Shown in pieces: positions 27,188 through 35,013 of a stretch of DNA of 64,000 nt; position 1 is the first letter of the stretch; every line of letters starts with the position of its first letter. The translations under genes and the position numbers were made by a program. The stretch is from contig NZ_JAJHJB010000002.1 in the NCBI RefSeq assembly GCF_020819555.1, positions 186,001 to 250,000 of the forward strand. The letters are read 5' to 3'. Origin of the DNA: Pelosinus baikalensis (GTDB lineage: Bacteria > Bacillota > Negativicutes > DSM-13327). The notes beneath the pieces were generated by a model. It was not told where the DNA came from, did no database searches, and worked only from the letters and a program-made list of their open reading frames with translations.

Positions 27188-27239
27188 ACAAAAAAACCAC
27201 CGAAAGGTTCCCACTATAAGAATAGATTTGTCTATTCTT
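27188..27239 (-). terminator. Attenuator in the ilv leader (two hairpins and a T tract)
   Basis: On the minus strand AAGAATAGA-CAAA-TCTATTCTT (27218-27239) is followed by GGGAACC, a 7-nt loop and GGTTTTTTT (27188-27212). GGAACC can also pair with GGTTCC inside the aptamer core (27362-27367), giving a mutually exclusive fold. This is the expected layout of a transcription-attenuating expression platform. Confidence 0.6.
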
Positions 27240-27290
27240 TGCTGAAACAATCATGTATACGACAGGCTTCAGCAGTGAGAAAATTTCCGC

Positions 27291-27378
27291 AGAGTCTTTT
27301 ATACTCACGGTGTAATCCGCATACGCGCATTTGTATCGCTCGGTCCAGTCCTTTTTACAGCGGAACCCTAGATACTCT
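27291..27378 (-). ncRNA. ykkC-class riboswitch aptamer, probably ppGpp-sensing (subtype 2a)
   Basis: On the minus strand the ykkC consensus segments appear in order: CTAGGGTTCCG, GGACTGGACCGAGCGA, TTACACCGTGAG and ATAAAAGACTCT. The closing stem is AGAGT (27378-27374) with ACTCT (27295-27291). Known biology: ykkC variants bind guanidine, ppGpp, PRPP or nucleotides, and the ppGpp type is found in front of branched-chain amino acid operons in Firmicutes. Its position ahead of ilvN-ilvC-leuA-leuB-ilvB makes ppGpp the best guess. PRPP cannot be excluded from the sequence, because a very small change separates the two. Confidence 0.82.
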
Positions 27379-27506
27379 TTCTCGTTACGACGTTGTAACT
27401 TTTTTTTACACTTCAAACGACAACGTTACTCTATTGCCAAGACCAATCGGCTGTATACTCAACTCTTTTTACCGGTCACCTTTTCCTATTGGCGATTACA
27501 CATCAG

Positions 27507-27537
27507 ATTATACATAGTTTAAACATTCTCATGCCAA
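27507..27537 (-). promoter_or_regulatory. Sigma-A-like promoter of the ilv-leu operon
   Basis: On the minus strand TTGGCA (27537-27532) and a perfect TATAAT (27512-27507) stand 19 bp apart, with TG directly before the -10. Transcription would start near 27500 and give a leader of about 345 nt before the ilvN ATG, including the riboswitch. Confidence 0.65.
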
Positions 27538-27986
27538 TGCATACAAGTCCTCCTTCAGTAAATATGAACCTGCAGCATGAACAAATAAGGAAAATATCCT
27601 TCACAGAAATACAAACTTATTCTACATGACTACCTATGTGTAACATTTTAAGCCATTATACCAGTCATCACAGAGAAAAAGCAAGATTATTTTACTGTTT
27701 TACCATAATATTTAAAAGAAAAATGTATTGCACCTTTTCATATTCCTCAGTATAGAGAAAACATCCCATTGCTTGCTAAGCAGAATCCAATTCAGTCAGC
27801 CGGGTTAATGACCAGCTAATTCCTCCCAAATATATACCTGCATAGCAGAAAACCCTTACTATTCCTTTGTGTTTTAAAAGGACAGCAAGGGTTCTCTACT
27901 GTATTATTATTAAAATAGCATGAATAAATATCGTAATCATTTTAAATATAAGCAACAAATAAAAATTCGAAGTATTTAGACCATTT
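27538..27986. other. Intergenic region between the ilv promoter and the DctP remnant
   Basis: No gene is visible in this 449-bp AT-rich stretch. An imperfect long hairpin at 27847-27897 (AGAAAACCCTT paired with AAGGGTTCTCT, inner CCTTT with AAAGG) could end transcription from the chemoreceptor locus, but lacks a clear T tract. Confidence 0.5.
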
Positions 27987-28841
27987 TTAACTTTTATATA
28001 CTGTTTTTTCTTCTGCTTGTTTTATCTCTGCAAAAAGCTCGTTTACCAACTCTTTGCCAATTTGATTTTTATATCGATCAATTACCGGCTTAACCATTTC
28101 TTGAATTCTAGCTATCTCCATCGAACTAATTTGCCCTATGGACATACCGTTTCTTTCTAATGCTTGCAAATTATCCTTTTTCCTTTTCCGATTCACCTCA
28201 GTGGTATATAAGGCACCTTCTTTTGCAGCCTGCTCGATAATAGGTTTATCTTCAGCTGGAACAATGTCCCATAGCTTCTTCGAGTACATCAGTATAAAAG
28301 GTGAATACACATGATTGGTGAGCGTTAAGAACTTCTGCACTTCAAAAAATTTATCGTCATAGATCGTAGCAATAGGGTTTTCCTGACCATCTACCTCTTT
28401 TAACCGCATAGCATTGTATAAATTCGCAAAAGGCAGCGGTACTGGGTCTGCTCCCAAAGCCTTCCAAGTATCGATATGAAGATCATTCTGCATGGTTCTA
28501 ATCTTCAGTCCGCGAAAATCCTCTAATCCCTTAATAGCGTGCCGCGAGTTGGTCGTATTGCGAAATCCGCTTTCAGCAAATGTCAGACCATAAAATCCGT
28601 ATTGATCAAGCATATCCAGCAGTTTTCTGGCAAAAGGTCCGTGAAGTATGTAATCTGCTATGCTCTCATTTCTAATCAAGAATGGGAAATCAAAAATCAT
28701 AAATCGTTTATCTAAGCCTGCCAGCGTCGGCAAAGCCGGATATGTCATTTCTAGACTTCCTTCTTTTAGCTTTTCAATCATAACTATAACGCCCCTGAGT
28801 GCGTTCATGCAGGATTTGTCCAAATCTCTCCATACCCGCAT
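27987..28841 (-). pseudogene. DctP-type TRAP solute-binding domain, frameshifted off the chemoreceptor
   Basis: From about 28781 (MIEKLKEGSLEMTYPALPTL) down to 27987 the frame encodes the rest of a DctP/TRAP periplasmic-type binding domain: FMIFDFPFLIRNESIADYIL, GFYGLTFAESGFRNTTNSRH, then GLKIRTMQNDLHIDTWKALG with the Arg that binds carboxylates in this family. The beginning of the same domain is the C-terminus of the upstream chemoreceptor (TLRVGFEMTDKSVCYAGMER) in another frame. About 13 residues expected between the two halves are missing, so a small deletion that is not a multiple of three is the simplest cause. There is no signal peptide and no TRAP permease gene nearby. I treat it as part of a broken fusion gene. 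Confidence 0.75.
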
Positions 28842-30123
28842 AGCATACAGACTTATCTGTCATTTCAAACCCAACGCGTAAGGTTTTTGTATTCGAAAAA
28901 TGAAATCGAAAAACTGCTTGTTCCAAATTTCCGGCCAAACGAGATAACTGTTGAGTACCACTAGCGATTTGGGCAACAGACGTGGTGATTTGCTCGCTGC
29001 TAGCAGCCGCTGTTTGCGTTGCTGCAGCAGATTGCTCAGCAATCGCAGCCACACCGTGCACAGTTGACATCAAATCAGCAGCAGCTTCTGCCTGATTATC
29101 GGCAAGCAATGTTACCTCTTGTAATTTAATACGGGATTTCTCAATATCGGATCTTATATCTGCAAAGCTAACATTCGCCTCCGTAATTGTATTTACACCT
29201 GTATTCATACTTTCCTGCGTTGTTTCAAAGGCTACCACTACATGTCCAATATCAGAAAGCATACTTTCGACAATTTCATTAATTTGACCAGCCGCATGGC
29301 GAGATCGGTTGGCAAGCTCACGAACCTCCTCTGCGACAACTGCAAACCCTCTGCCTTGCTCTCCTGCTCTTGCTGCCTCAATCGCTGCATTCAATGCTAG
29401 TAAATTCGTTTGTGCAGTAATGCTATTGATAAGCTTGATAATTTCTCTTACTTCTTGCGATTTCCCCTTAAGTTCTCCACCCAGGCGTACATTATACTGA
29501 GCAGTTGCTGCAATTTCATTGACAATATTTCTCGACCGTCCTATTGCTTCGCTCCCCTGTTGGACTGACGCCACAATTTGCTGTGTAATTTGCAATAAAG
29601 ATTGCAACCCTGCTGCCGTATTTTTTGCTAATTCAGAAACTTGATCTGTTTTGCTAGCAGCATTTTGCGCCATAGTACCCGTTTCCTGAGCACCTGAAGC
29701 AAGTTCAGCTACTGTCATTGATATTAGCCTTATATCGCGACTAGTCCCATCCGAGACAGATGCAATTTCTACGCTTTTTTTTGACACTTCTGCCGCTTCA
29801 TCAGTCACTAAACCCAAGAGTGTACGTAGATATTCCAATGCAGAGTTAATTGATGTTGTTATTTCTCCTAATTCGTTATTACCTGCACATTCCAGCGAAA
29901 CTGTCAAATCTCCATCCTTCATGCGGGAAGCTTGTTCTGAAACTATTTTCAAAGGTCGAATGATTCGATGCAATAGTATTGAGTTGAAAGAACAAGATAG
30001 TAAAACTCCAATCGTTAAGAATATGCTATACACATCAAATCCGGATAAAATGATATACATTAGTAAAACAAGTACTAATATGGGCGATAATACAAAAAAT
30101 AATTTCATATATTTTTCTTCCAT
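28774..30123 (-). CDS. Methyl-accepting chemotaxis protein ending in a truncated DctP domain
   Basis: The 449-residue protein starts behind GGAGGAGG. Two membrane helices (about 7-25 and 31-50) with almost no loop between them are followed by a HAMP domain (about 50-105) and a full signalling domain whose hairpin tip reads EAARAGEQGRGFAVVAEEVR. There is no periplasmic sensor domain. After the signalling helix bundle the chain runs into the start of a DctP-type binding domain (about 408-449) and stops early; the remainder is encoded downstream in another frame. It may signal as an internal-sensing receptor even though the appended domain is cut. The sensory input is unknown. Confidence 0.85.
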   Translation of the reverse strand: MEEKYMKLFFVLSPILVLVLLMYIILSGFDVYSIFLTIGVLLSCSFNSILLHRIIRPLKIVSEQASRMKDGDLTVSLECAGNNELGEITTSINSALEYLRTLLGLVTDEAAEVSKKSVEIASVSDGTSRDIRLISMTVAELASGAQETGTMAQNAASKTDQVSELAKNTAAGLQSLLQITQQIVASVQQGSEAIGRSRNIVNEIAATAQYNVRLGGELKGKSQEVREIIKLINSITAQTNLLALNAAIEAARAGEQGRGFAVVAEEVRELANRSRHAAGQINEIVESMLSDIGHVVVAFETTQESMNTGVNTITEANVSFADIRSDIEKSRIKLQEVTLLADNQAEAAADLMSTVHGVAAIAEQSAAATQTAAASSEQITTSVAQIASGTQQLSRLAGNLEQAVFRFHFSNTKTLRVGFEMTDKSVCYAGMERFGQILHERTQGRYSYD

Positions 30124-30202
30124 AATCTAACGCCTCCTCCGATTTGTTCATTAACAATACAAATGGTTGCATAACATCATTCATAACAAATCTTTCAAAG
30201 CA

Positions 30203-30445
30203 CTAACCATCTGTCAAAAGTGATACTTCACCTGTGTCAGGATGAATCATCAGTCCATGAATAGGAACATTCCTTGGAATAATAGTCGTTTTACGCAGTG
30301 CATCCACCAGTTTCTTAACCTCTTCCTCACTATCGTGAACTTTGTCCAGCCAAGCAATTGCTTCTTCCTCAAATTTACGAATCTGCCTCTTATCAATCCC
30401 TCGGTTTTGCATCTTTTGTTTCAGCATGCCTGGGGATATCATCAT
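30203..30445 (-). pseudogene. C-terminal remnant of a beta-carbonic anhydrase
   Basis: The 80-residue frame matches only the last third of a beta-type carbonic anhydrase, including the closing motif IIPRNVPIHGLMIHPDTGEV. The zinc-binding half (CxDSR and HxxC motifs) is absent; a degenerate HxxC-like trace (CCQMM) precedes the first Met in frame and is itself preceded by a stop. No catalytic site can form. It lies between the chemoreceptor and the sugar-acid cluster and looks like a decayed gene. Confidence 0.65.
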
Positions 30446-30474
30446 TTGACAACAAAATACTCCAAAAGTTATTC

Positions 30475-30512
30475 AATGAGCGCTTCAGATATAGAATCAG
30501 AAGCGCTCATTG
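30475..30512. repeat. Perfect 12-bp inverted repeat
   Basis: AATGAGCGCTTC and GAAGCGCTCATT flank a 14-bp spacer, 78 bp downstream of the 30590 dehydrogenase stop. Without a T tract it is a weak terminator candidate; it may end the sugar-acid operon or be a protein site. Confidence 0.6.
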
Positions 30513-30589
30513 AGCCAAGTATACGATCCAAGCCTTAGTCGTTTTTTACTAACACTTTACTAGTAACTCTTATATGATAATCCTTTATT

Positions 30590-31552
30590 CTATGCATTTA
30601 CTGCAACAGCATGCATAGGTTCCTGATGACTTAGAACACGTACAACTTCTTGGGCGGCGGTAACGCTGCATCGTGTAACAGCATCTTCCGTGTATGCTCC
30701 ACAGTGAGGAGTTAACACTACATTAGGCAGTGTAAGCAGCGGATGATCCGGTGCCGGCGGTTCATGAGTCAAAGTGTCCGCACCATAGCCAGCTATCATT
30801 CCTGTTTTCAATGCGATATAAAGGTCTTTCTCATCTACCAGTTCACCTCTAGCCGTATTGATGATAAAAGCAGACTTTTTCATGCTTGTCAAAGTACGCT
30901 CATTAATAAGGCACTTTGTATCAGGGGTAACGGGTAAATGCATTGTTAAAAAGTCAGCTTTTTCTACTACTTCTTCTAAGGAAAGATATCTCACATTATA
31001 ATTCTGGCATAACTCAGGTTTCTGCCAAACATCAAAAGCTATAATTTCCATACCAAAAGCATGTGCTCTTTTTATCACTTCGCTGCCAATATTCCCTGTA
31101 CCCAGCACCCCTAATACTTTTCCATATAATTCACAACCTAAATTACGTTTCCAACTGCCTTGACGAACTTGGGCATCCTGACCCGGTATTGCTCTTGCTA
31201 GAGACAACATCAAGCCGAATACTAATTCGCAAACCGATATGGTATTAGTTCCTGGTGCAAGGGTAACGGGGATACCTAGCTTTGCAGCAGCTTTTACATC
31301 TACTTTGTTATATCCCACACCATTTCTGGCTATTATTTTTAATCCAGGCGCTCCTGCTTCAATAACCTTGTCAGTAATTTCATCTAGACCGGCAATAATC
31401 GCATCCATACCGGGAATAATGCGAATCATCTCAGCCTCTGACTTAACACCATCACTAACATGAGTGATAATTTCATGCCCTGCATTTTCTAGTATTGCCT
31501 TGCCTTCTTTATTAGCAGCAACTGAACGGGCCGTAATTAATACCTTTGCCAT
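30590..31552 (-). CDS. D-2-hydroxyacid dehydrogenase (phosphoglycerate dehydrogenase family)
   Basis: The 320-residue NAD-dependent enzyme has the split catalytic/Rossmann layout of the family: GVGYNKVDVKAAAKLGIPVT, the NAD motif GVLGTGNIGSEVI, the catalytic Arg in INTARGELVDEKDL, Glu in the THEPPAPDHPLL segment (TEPPP-like position) and the His in LTPHCGAYT. Such enzymes reduce 2-oxoacids or oxidise 2-hydroxyacids. The short form lacks the ACT domain of serine-pathway SerA. It is the last gene of the sugar-acid cluster, after a FGGY kinase. The exact substrate (for example a 2-ketogluconate-type acid) is not fixed by the sequence. Confidence 0.82.
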   Translation of the reverse strand: MAKVLITARSVAANKEGKAILENAGHEIITHVSDGVKSEAEMIRIIPGMDAIIAGLDEITDKVIEAGAPGLKIIARNGVGYNKVDVKAAAKLGIPVTLAPGTNTISVCELVFGLMLSLARAIPGQDAQVRQGSWKRNLGCELYGKVLGVLGTGNIGSEVIKRAHAFGMEIIAFDVWQKPELCQNYNVRYLSLEEVVEKADFLTMHLPVTPDTKCLINERTLTSMKKSAFIINTARGELVDEKDLYIALKTGMIAGYGADTLTHEPPAPDHPLLTLPNVVLTPHCGAYTEDAVTRCSVTAAQEVVRVLSHQEPMHAVAVNA

Positions 31553-31592
31553 ACTCTATGCCCCCTAGCAATTATTGGCTATCTTAGATGTA

Positions 31593-33125
31593 TCATTTTT
31601 TACCAAACGCAGCAATATCCATGAATTCCTGCTGCAGATTCCAGTATATACGGTTATAAATATCATATAGTTCTTGGTAACACTTAACTGCCGACGCTCC
31701 CGGCTTATAGGTTTTTTCAATTGTTACAAAATCAGCCGTAGAAGATATATCCTTCAAAATTCCCGCAGAAACGAAGCCTAATACCGCGGCACCAAAAGCT
31801 GCCCCTTCGTTTACATTTGGGACATTTATTTCCTGATTCAACGTGTCAGCTAAAATCTGCAGCCATAATTCTGACCTGATAAAGCTGCCGCTTACCCTAA
31901 TTTCACGAGCCGGTCCCGTCACTTCCTGCAGGGCAAGCAGGATACTGTTCATTCGATAACATACCCCTTCCATGGTGGCGCGAATCATATGTCGTTTATC
32001 ATGCTGCAGGGTAAGACCGAACAGTACACCTCTGGCGTCCGCATTCCAGTTTGGAGCTCGCTCACCGGTAAAGAAAGGAAGCATAATGAGCCCCTCTGAG
32101 CCCGGCGCTATTTTTTTTGCATAGCTAGACATCAATTCATAGGAATCGATGCCAAGTTTTTCTGCCACTCTTTGTTCTGTCTCACTAAAATGATCCCGCA
32201 TCCAGCGCAGTGCAATTCCACCATTATTAATGGCTCCGCCTGCAACCCATACGGTATCCGTAAGATTGTAACACCAAGTCCGTCCTTTTTCGTCTGTACA
32301 CGGTTTATCTGTCAGCATACGGACTGCACCGCTTGTGCCAATCGTAGCACTCATATCCCCAGGTCTTACCGCACCGATGCCTACATTTACCAATACGCCG
32401 TCACCAGCACCAATCACTACAGGAATTCCCGGCTGCAAACCTGTCCGGCGAGCCATCTCACCTCTTAAGGGCTGGCTGTATGTTGTCGATACAACATTCG
32501 GCAGTGTCTCTTCCGAAATAGACAGATATGTTAGCAACTCCCGATCCCACTCTAGGCTGAATAGATTATACAAACCGGAACCGCTGGCAATCGAACGATC
32601 TACCACCCATTGCCCAGTCAATATTCGAAAGGCATAATCTTTGATCGAGCCAAAATACGATGAGCGATTGAATATCTCAGGACGTTCTTTGCGAAGCCAA
32701 GCAATCTTAGCCATAGGGTACATGGGATGAAGCGGACATCCTGTACGACGGTATATGGACAGGAAATCGGGATCTATCCTTTTCATCTCTCGCACAATTT
32801 CCTGGCTGCGGTTGTCTGCCCAAGTCATTAGCGTTGTAGTCGGCTCTCCCTCTTTATCATAGGCGAGAAAACTGTGAAATACGGAACTGATGGAAACCCC
32901 TTCCGCCTTGCGTCCAGATTGGGTTAACGAGGTTACTACATCGCTGATGACACTTTCCATTGCACCAATGATTTCATTAGGATCTTGCTCAGCCCAGCCG
33001 GGATGAGGAGTATACAGCGGATAGTCCTGAGAAGCAGCACAAAGAGACTGCCCGTCAGCTTGATACGCCACGGCTCTTACTCCCGTTGTCCCTATATCGA
33101 TACCGATCCATACAGAAGGTTTCAT
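31593..33125 (-). CDS. FGGY-family sugar kinase, gluconokinase-like
   Basis: The 510-residue protein has both FGGY domains: the N-terminal phosphate loop GIDIGTTGVRAVAYQADG, the catalytic-Asp region GAGDGVLVNVGIGAV, then GTSGAVRML and the C-terminal ATP-binding segment IRVSGSFIRSELWLQILADT. The closest form is FGGY gluconate kinase (GntK of Bacillus type), which makes 6-phosphogluconate. The start at 33125 is preferred because AAGG lies 9 nt before it; three other Met codons crowd the site. Together with GntP this suggests uptake and phosphorylation of gluconate or a related sugar acid. Confidence 0.82.
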   Translation of the reverse strand: MKPSVWIGIDIGTTGVRAVAYQADGQSLCAASQDYPLYTPHPGWAEQDPNEIIGAMESVISDVVTSLTQSGRKAEGVSISSVFHSFLAYDKEGEPTTTLMTWADNRSQEIVREMKRIDPDFLSIYRRTGCPLHPMYPMAKIAWLRKERPEIFNRSSYFGSIKDYAFRILTGQWVVDRSIASGSGLYNLFSLEWDRELLTYLSISEETLPNVVSTTYSQPLRGEMARRTGLQPGIPVVIGAGDGVLVNVGIGAVRPGDMSATIGTSGAVRMLTDKPCTDEKGRTWCYNLTDTVWVAGGAINNGGIALRWMRDHFSETEQRVAEKLGIDSYELMSSYAKKIAPGSEGLIMLPFFTGERAPNWNADARGVLFGLTLQHDKRHMIRATMEGVCYRMNSILLALQEVTGPAREIRVSGSFIRSELWLQILADTLNQEINVPNVNEGAAFGAAVLGFVSAGILKDISSTADFVTIEKTYKPGASAVKCYQELYDIYNRIYWNLQQEFMDIAAFGKK

Positions 33126-33143
33126 CTTCATCATCCTTACTCA

Positions 33144-33962
33144 CTATTTTAATGATTCTTTAAAAACAAATTTTTGTATTGCATATCCTACACCACATTC
33201 TTCATTTGTTTTTGTTACATCATCAGCGCACTGCTTTAATTCCTCACAGGCATTGCCCATAGCGATTCCAATACCCGCTTCTCGAATCATTGAAATATCA
33301 CTGCCTTCATTTCCAATTGCCATCACATTTTCCATAGGAATCCCCAAACCGCAGCAGATTATTTTCAAAGCCGCTCCTTTGCTGACAGTCGGTTCTACAA
33401 TTTCTAAACCATGATCGGTATCCCGAATCACAGCAAAATCATCTGACCACGTTTTTAAAATTTGCTGCGCATTTCGAATCCGTATAGAATCATCAAATAA
33501 TGCAATGCGCAGAGGTGCCTTCTCCAATGTTCTTAATTTCTTTGGACCTAGGACCGTATAAGGCACCCCAAAGATTCGAGAATAATTGACAGTTTCTTTG
33601 GTGGCTTGCTGAACAATAAGCTGATTCTCTAAATATACTTTGACATAATAGTTTTCTTCTTCAAAAATGCGAACCATTTCTCTAAACTTCAGCAAATTCA
33701 TCGGTCTTTTTAGCCATATTCTTTCTTCTCTTTCATCTGTCACATAGGAACCACTCAGAGAAATCAGCGGTGTATCTAACTGCAATTGGCGGGCATAAGG
33801 CAGCATAGAACAAAAAGGTCTTGCCGATGCCAGCGTAACAATGATTCCTTTCTCTTTGGCCTTGACAATCATTTGTACAGCCTGATCGGGAATCTTTTTC
33901 TCTTCATCTAATAACGTTCCATCCAAATCAAGAGCAATCAGTCGAACAGGAGGATACATCAT
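33144..33962 (-). CDS. Cof-type HAD phosphatase
   Basis: The 272-residue protein has HAD motif I (LIALDLDGTLLDEE) with the Asp nucleophile, motif II LASARPF, and motif IV near GNEGSDISMIREAGIGIAMGNA, with the large C2 cap of the Cof/IIB subfamily. These hydrolyse sugar phosphates with loose specificity. It lies within the sugar-acid cluster, 18 bp before a kinase gene and 19 bp after a dehydrogenase gene, so it may recycle a phosphorylated intermediate or prevent its build-up. Confidence 0.85.
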   Translation of the reverse strand: MMYPPVRLIALDLDGTLLDEEKKIPDQAVQMIVKAKEKGIIVTLASARPFCSMLPYARQLQLDTPLISLSGSYVTDEREERIWLKRPMNLLKFREMVRIFEEENYYVKVYLENQLIVQQATKETVNYSRIFGVPYTVLGPKKLRTLEKAPLRIALFDDSIRIRNAQQILKTWSDDFAVIRDTDHGLEIVEPTVSKGAALKIICCGLGIPMENVMAIGNEGSDISMIREAGIGIAMGNACEELKQCADDVTKTNEECGVGYAIQKFVFKESLK

Positions 33963-33981
33963 AAAGCTACCTCTCTACAAA

Positions 33982-35013
33982 TTAATTTACAATCCAACTG
34001 GAAGTTTCTTTGTTATCTAAAACACGTTTCAATTCGCGCAATAATAAATACGGTGTTTGAGCAAATGTATCATTCGTCGCACCAGCCAAATGAGGGGTCA
34101 AAGTGACATTCTCCATAGTTAACAGGGGATGTTCTTTTGCTATTGGTTCTGTCCAAAAAACATCCAGGGCCGCTCCGCCAATTTGCCTATTCTGCAACGC
34201 TTCTATTAATGCCTTCTCATCAATCAAACCTGCTCGTGCAGTATTAATCAAATACGCCGTTGGTTTCATCCATGAAAGCGCTTCTTTGCCAATCAGACCT
34301 GCCGTATCTTTACTAAGTCTGGCATGGATACTAATGAAATCAGATTGCCTGCATAGTTCTTCTAGTGAAACTAATTCCACTCCCGATCCTTGCACCGCTT
34401 CCGCCTTGATATATGGATCATATGCCAGAACGCGAACATTAAAGTTTGCCAATTTGTGGGCAACCAGACGCCCAATATAACCCAAGCCTACTAAACCGAT
34501 CGTTTTTTCACGCACATCACCCATAAATCCAGAATTAGCATATTTCTTTTTCCAGTCTCCCTGCATCAATGCAGCATGGCCCCTTGCCAAATTGCGCAGC
34601 TCCGACAGCAGCAGTGCAATCGTAAAATCGGATACAGCCTCTGCATTCCGCCCCATGGTTTTCATTACTTTAGTGCCTTTTGCTGTTGCAGCATTAACAT
34701 CTGCATTTTCGGTGCCAGCACGACATACTCCAACATAAGATGCACTGCTTTGCTCAATCAGCTCTTTATTCAATGGGGTATGATGAGTAATAATCACATC
34801 GGCATCTTTGCCTGCTTCGATTAATTCCGCTGGAGGTTTTCCGGCACTAGGACCAAATTTTTCAACCTGACTGCGTAAGAACCAAAATTCTTCCTCACTT
34901 TCTGGTTTCCAATCTACCCCTTTTACAACCGCTTCATCGCCGAAGACATCACGTACTGCTTTTGCCAGCGTATCTGCTGTCAGCATTGGATCTCCTACCA
35001 CTAAAAATTTCAT
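33982..35013 (-). CDS. D-2-hydroxyacid dehydrogenase, second paralogue
   Basis: The 343-residue protein has the NAD motif GLVGLGYIGRLVAHKL, the catalytic Arg in INTARAGLIDEKALIEAL, Glu in DVFWTEPIAKEHPLL and the His in TPHLAGATNDTF. It is related to the 30590 enzyme but longer at the N-terminus, where residues 40-60 (SEEEFWFLRSQVEKFG) are unusual. The start codon abuts the stop of the upstream kinase (35014), and its GGAGGAG site lies inside that gene, so translation is coupled. Probably the two act in consecutive steps. Confidence 0.82.
   Translation of the reverse strand: MKFLVVGDPMLTADTLAKAVRDVFGDEAVVKGVDWKPESEEEFWFLRSQVEKFGPSAGKPPAELIEAGKDADVIITHHTPLNKELIEQSSASYVGVCRAGTENADVNAATAKGTKVMKTMGRNAEAVSDFTIALLLSELRNLARGHAALMQGDWKKKYANSGFMGDVREKTIGLVGLGYIGRLVAHKLANFNVRVLAYDPYIKAEAVQGSGVELVSLEELCRQSDFISIHARLSKDTAGLIGKEALSWMKPTAYLINTARAGLIDEKALIEALQNRQIGGAALDVFWTEPIAKEHPLLTMENVTLTPHLAGATNDTFAQTPYLLLRELKRVLDNKETSSWIVN

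Noticed and set aside
27181..27240. T-box antiterminator in the ilv leader
   Set aside because: GTGGGAACC recalls the T-box word but the full conserved sequence is missing and no stem I with a specifier loop is visible; the ykkC segments explain the leader better.
27156..27416. N-terminal extension of IlvN by 87 residues
   Set aside because: It runs through the aptamer and attenuator hairpins, has no ribosome site and no similarity to the ACT domain family; the ATG at 27155 has GGAGGTGG upstream.
27241..27510. Leader-peptide attenuation of the ilv operon
   Set aside because: No short frame with a run of Leu, Val or Ile codons is present in the leader.
31593..33125. Assigning xylulokinase or glycerol kinase to the FGGY genes
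   Set aside because: The family motifs do not separate these substrates and no xylose or glycerol genes are nearby; only the gluconokinase resemblance is stated, with caution.
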